DNA of 64,000 nt from Thermogemmatispora tikiterensis (lineage in GTDB: Bacteria; Chloroflexota; Ktedonobacteria; Ktedonobacterales; Ktedonobacteraceae), in contig NZ_MCIF01000002.1 in the NCBI RefSeq assembly GCF_003268475.1, positions 3,318,478-3,382,477 on the forward strand, written 5' to 3'. The number at the start of each line of letters is the position of its first letter. Position 1 is the first letter of the stretch. The position numbers and the translations under genes were made by a program. The notes below the pieces were generated by a model. It saw only the letters and a list, made by a program, of their open reading frames with translations. It did not search any database and was not told where the DNA came from. Positions 62,661 through 64,000 of this stretch are shown here, one piece after another.

Positions 62661-63815
62661 TTAACAGAGACTGGCCTGCTCCTCGCGCGTGGGGGCCACA
62701 CCCGCCAAGCGGGCCACTGCCTCGGCGATGGCCTCAGTCGCATCCGGTCGTGCCAGGGCGCTGAGCGCTCGCACCATCGCCTCGCGATAGGTCGGGCTGG
62801 TCAGCAAAGTCTCGACGTGGCCGGCCAGCACCTGGGGGGTGAGATCGTCGTTGCGCACAACCAGTGCCGCCCGACGGCGTCCGAACATCGCCGCATTGGC
62901 TTCCTGGGGCGAGGAACCGATCGCCGGGGGCAGCGGCACCAGGATGCTCGGCTTACCCAAGACCGCCAGCTCGCTGAGGGTAGCCGCTCCGGCGCGGCAG
63001 ACCACCACGTCTGCCGCTTGCAGAGCCAGCGCCATTTCTGCATCCAGATAGGGTACCAGACGGTAGCGTCCCCGCAGTTCCTCGGTCAGCGCTGCCAGTG
63101 TGCGCCGGGCCAGGGTCTCCGTCTCCTGGAAGAGCTTTTTTCCACTGATATGCAAGACCTGGCAGCGCTCCAGGAGGGCAGGCAAGGCCCGACAGGTTAC
63201 CTGATTCAGGTGGCGCGCCCCCTGACTGCCGCCAGTCACCAATAGCAGTGGACAGCGTGGGTCCAGGCCCAGCTGTTGACGAGCCTGCTCGACCGATACC
63301 TGGCGCACATCCAGGATCGCCTGGCGCACCGGATTGCCCACATGCAGGGTCTTGCGCGCCGGGAAATAGACCCGCGAATCTTCAAAGGCCAGCGAGATAC
63401 ATGTCGCCAGCGGCGCTAATAAGCGATTTGACAGGTTCGCAGGTACGTCTTGCTGATGCATCAGCAAAGGTACACGATGCAACCAGGCAGCCAGGCCAGC
63501 CGGTACGGCCACATAGCCGCCGCTGGTAAAGACCACCTGCGGGCGAAAGCGACGCACCACGCCGATCGCCTGCACAATACCCACGGGAACACGTGCCAGC
63601 CCCGTGACTGTGCGCCAGGAGACATAGCGCGCCAGCTTGCCCGCCTTGACGGTCACGAAAGGCAAACCGGCAGCTGGGGCCAGTTCGGCCTCCAGTCCAT
63701 CATCGCTTCCCAAATAAAGAATCTCCGCCTGAAAAGTCCGCTGTAGCTGCGTCGCCACCGCCAGTGCAGGATAGATATGCCCGCCGGTGCCGCCGCCCGA
63801 TACCAGTATCCTCAT
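62661..63815 (-). CDS. murG: UDP-GlcNAc:lipid I N-acetylglucosaminyltransferase
   Basis: Converts lipid I to lipid II at the inner membrane face. Seen in 384 residues: MRILVSGGGTGGHIYPALAVA (GGGTGGH loop 1), PQVVFTSGGYVAVPAGLAAW, VPLLMHQQDVPANLSNRLLA, LLLVTGGSQGARHLN, VCRAGAATLSELAVLGKPSILVPLPPAIGSSPQEANA (donor-binding region, in part). The usual HQNN/E is HQQD here. The ATG at 63815 fits family N-termini; the frame extends to 63953 without support. It lies 158 bases upstream of murC. Confidence 0.95.
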   Translation of the reverse strand: MRILVSGGGTGGHIYPALAVATQLQRTFQAEILYLGSDDGLEAELAPAAGLPFVTVKAGKLARYVSWRTVTGLARVPVGIVQAIGVVRRFRPQVVFTSGGYVAVPAGLAAWLHRVPLLMHQQDVPANLSNRLLAPLATCISLAFEDSRVYFPARKTLHVGNPVRQAILDVRQVSVEQARQQLGLDPRCPLLLVTGGSQGARHLNQVTCRALPALLERCQVLHISGKKLFQETETLARRTLAALTEELRGRYRLVPYLDAEMALALQAADVVVCRAGAATLSELAVLGKPSILVPLPPAIGSSPQEANAAMFGRRRAALVVRNDDLTPQVLAGHVETLLTSPTYREAMVRALSALARPDATEAIAEAVARLAGVAPTREEQASLC

Positions 63816-63822
63816 ACACTGC

Positions 63823-64000
63823 CTACCAGAAGCGCAAAAGGTTCTCGCCGGAGAAGCCAGTCGCCAGCAGGCCGGCCTGGCCCCAGGCTCCATGCGGGCC
63901 AGGCACCTGGCAGACTGCTGGTTCCCCCGGCGGCATCGTTTTGATAGAGTCACGCGAGAGTATCCTCGCTTTTTCTTTCATCAACAAAAAGAGCATGATC
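63823..64000 (-). CDS. C-terminal end of an upstream gene, probably ftsW
   Basis: A minus-strand frame runs open from the window edge to a TAG at 63823, just 8 bases before the murG ATG. Its last residues are LMKEKARILSRDSIKTMPPG and onward, ending ENLLRFW. A hydrophobic stretch (IMLFLLM) at the very edge could be the end of a last TM helix. In division clusters ftsW normally precedes murG, so FtsW is the natural guess, by position rather than motif. Confidence 0.45.
   Translation of the reverse strand, partial: IMLFLLMKEKARILSRDSIKTMPPGEPAVCQVPGPHGAWGQAGLLATGFSGENLLRFW

Overview
Organism and overall character. The window is GC-rich, densely coding bacterial chromosome. It carries two tRNA genes, about 39 credible protein genes or gene fragments and few non-coding gaps. 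I see no transposase, phage structural gene, CRISPR array or rRNA. The split two-subunit glycine decarboxylase, STAND/NLR-like ATPases, the TcmP/radical-SAM pair and the generally high GC would fit a Ktedonobacteria-type Chloroflexota such as Thermogemmatispora. That placement is inference from gene style only; a 16S or marker-gene search would decide it.

Layout, left to right. 1-3.7 kb: tRNA-Tyr and tRNA-Thr under a perfect sigma-70 consensus promoter, a small acidic protein, a MazF/PemK-like protein, selA, and a short relic of a class III nucleotide cyclase. 3.7-9.2 kb: rsgA, a K+ channel-like membrane protein, a PCMT-type methyltransferase and an amidase. 9.4-14.4 kb: the glycine cleavage operon gcvT-gcvH-gcvPA-gcvPB, ending in a long inverted repeat. 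14.5-18.1 kb: a degenerate ABC-ATPase/LytTR fusion regulator facing an ABC-2 exporter. 18.2-23.9 kb: a GAF-domain histidine kinase overlapping a single-domain response regulator, a TPR protein and queA. 24-30.4 kb: an MFS exporter, a TauE/SafE permease behind a highly structured leader, a DUF2330 protein whose Shine-Dalgarno can fold into a hairpin, an AT-rich island and a methyltransferase. 31-36.3 kb: an alpha/beta hydrolase plus flavin-dependent oxidoreductase pair, and TcmP next to a radical SAM enzyme. 36.5-45.7 kb: a LacI-controlled sugar locus with an operator palindrome, two six-hairpin-type glycosidases, a binding lipoprotein and two permeases, but no ATPase. 45.8-54.5 kb: a five-gene minus-strand operon described next. 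55.3-64 kb: the division/cell-wall cluster (ftsW end)-murG-murC-murB-ftsQ-ftsA-ftsZ.

Most interesting system. The operon at 54529-45813 (transcribed leftward) encodes a SIR2-like protein, a STAND ATPase, a STAND ATPase with TPRs, a radical SAM/SPASM maturase with an RRE-like N-terminal region, and a fusion of a second, degenerate SIR2-like domain to a nucleoside phosphorylase. NLR-like ATPases coupled to NAD- or nucleoside-acting domains are typical of bacterial conflict (defence) systems. A peptide-modifying radical SAM enzyme inside such an operon is something I do not recognise as a described system. The two SIR2-like domains look like paralogues that have lost catalytic residues, which suggests sensing or scaffolding roles, with the phosphorylase as the likely enzyme.

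Regulation visible in sequence. Several promoters have good -35/-10 boxes or an extended -10 of the form TGG-TANNAT. Structured RNA is a recurrent theme: a nested stem element before the TauE gene, mutually exclusive hairpins before DUF2330, a GC-rich hairpin right after the sugar-binding lipoprotein gene, and an 11-bp inverted repeat inside the conflict operon.
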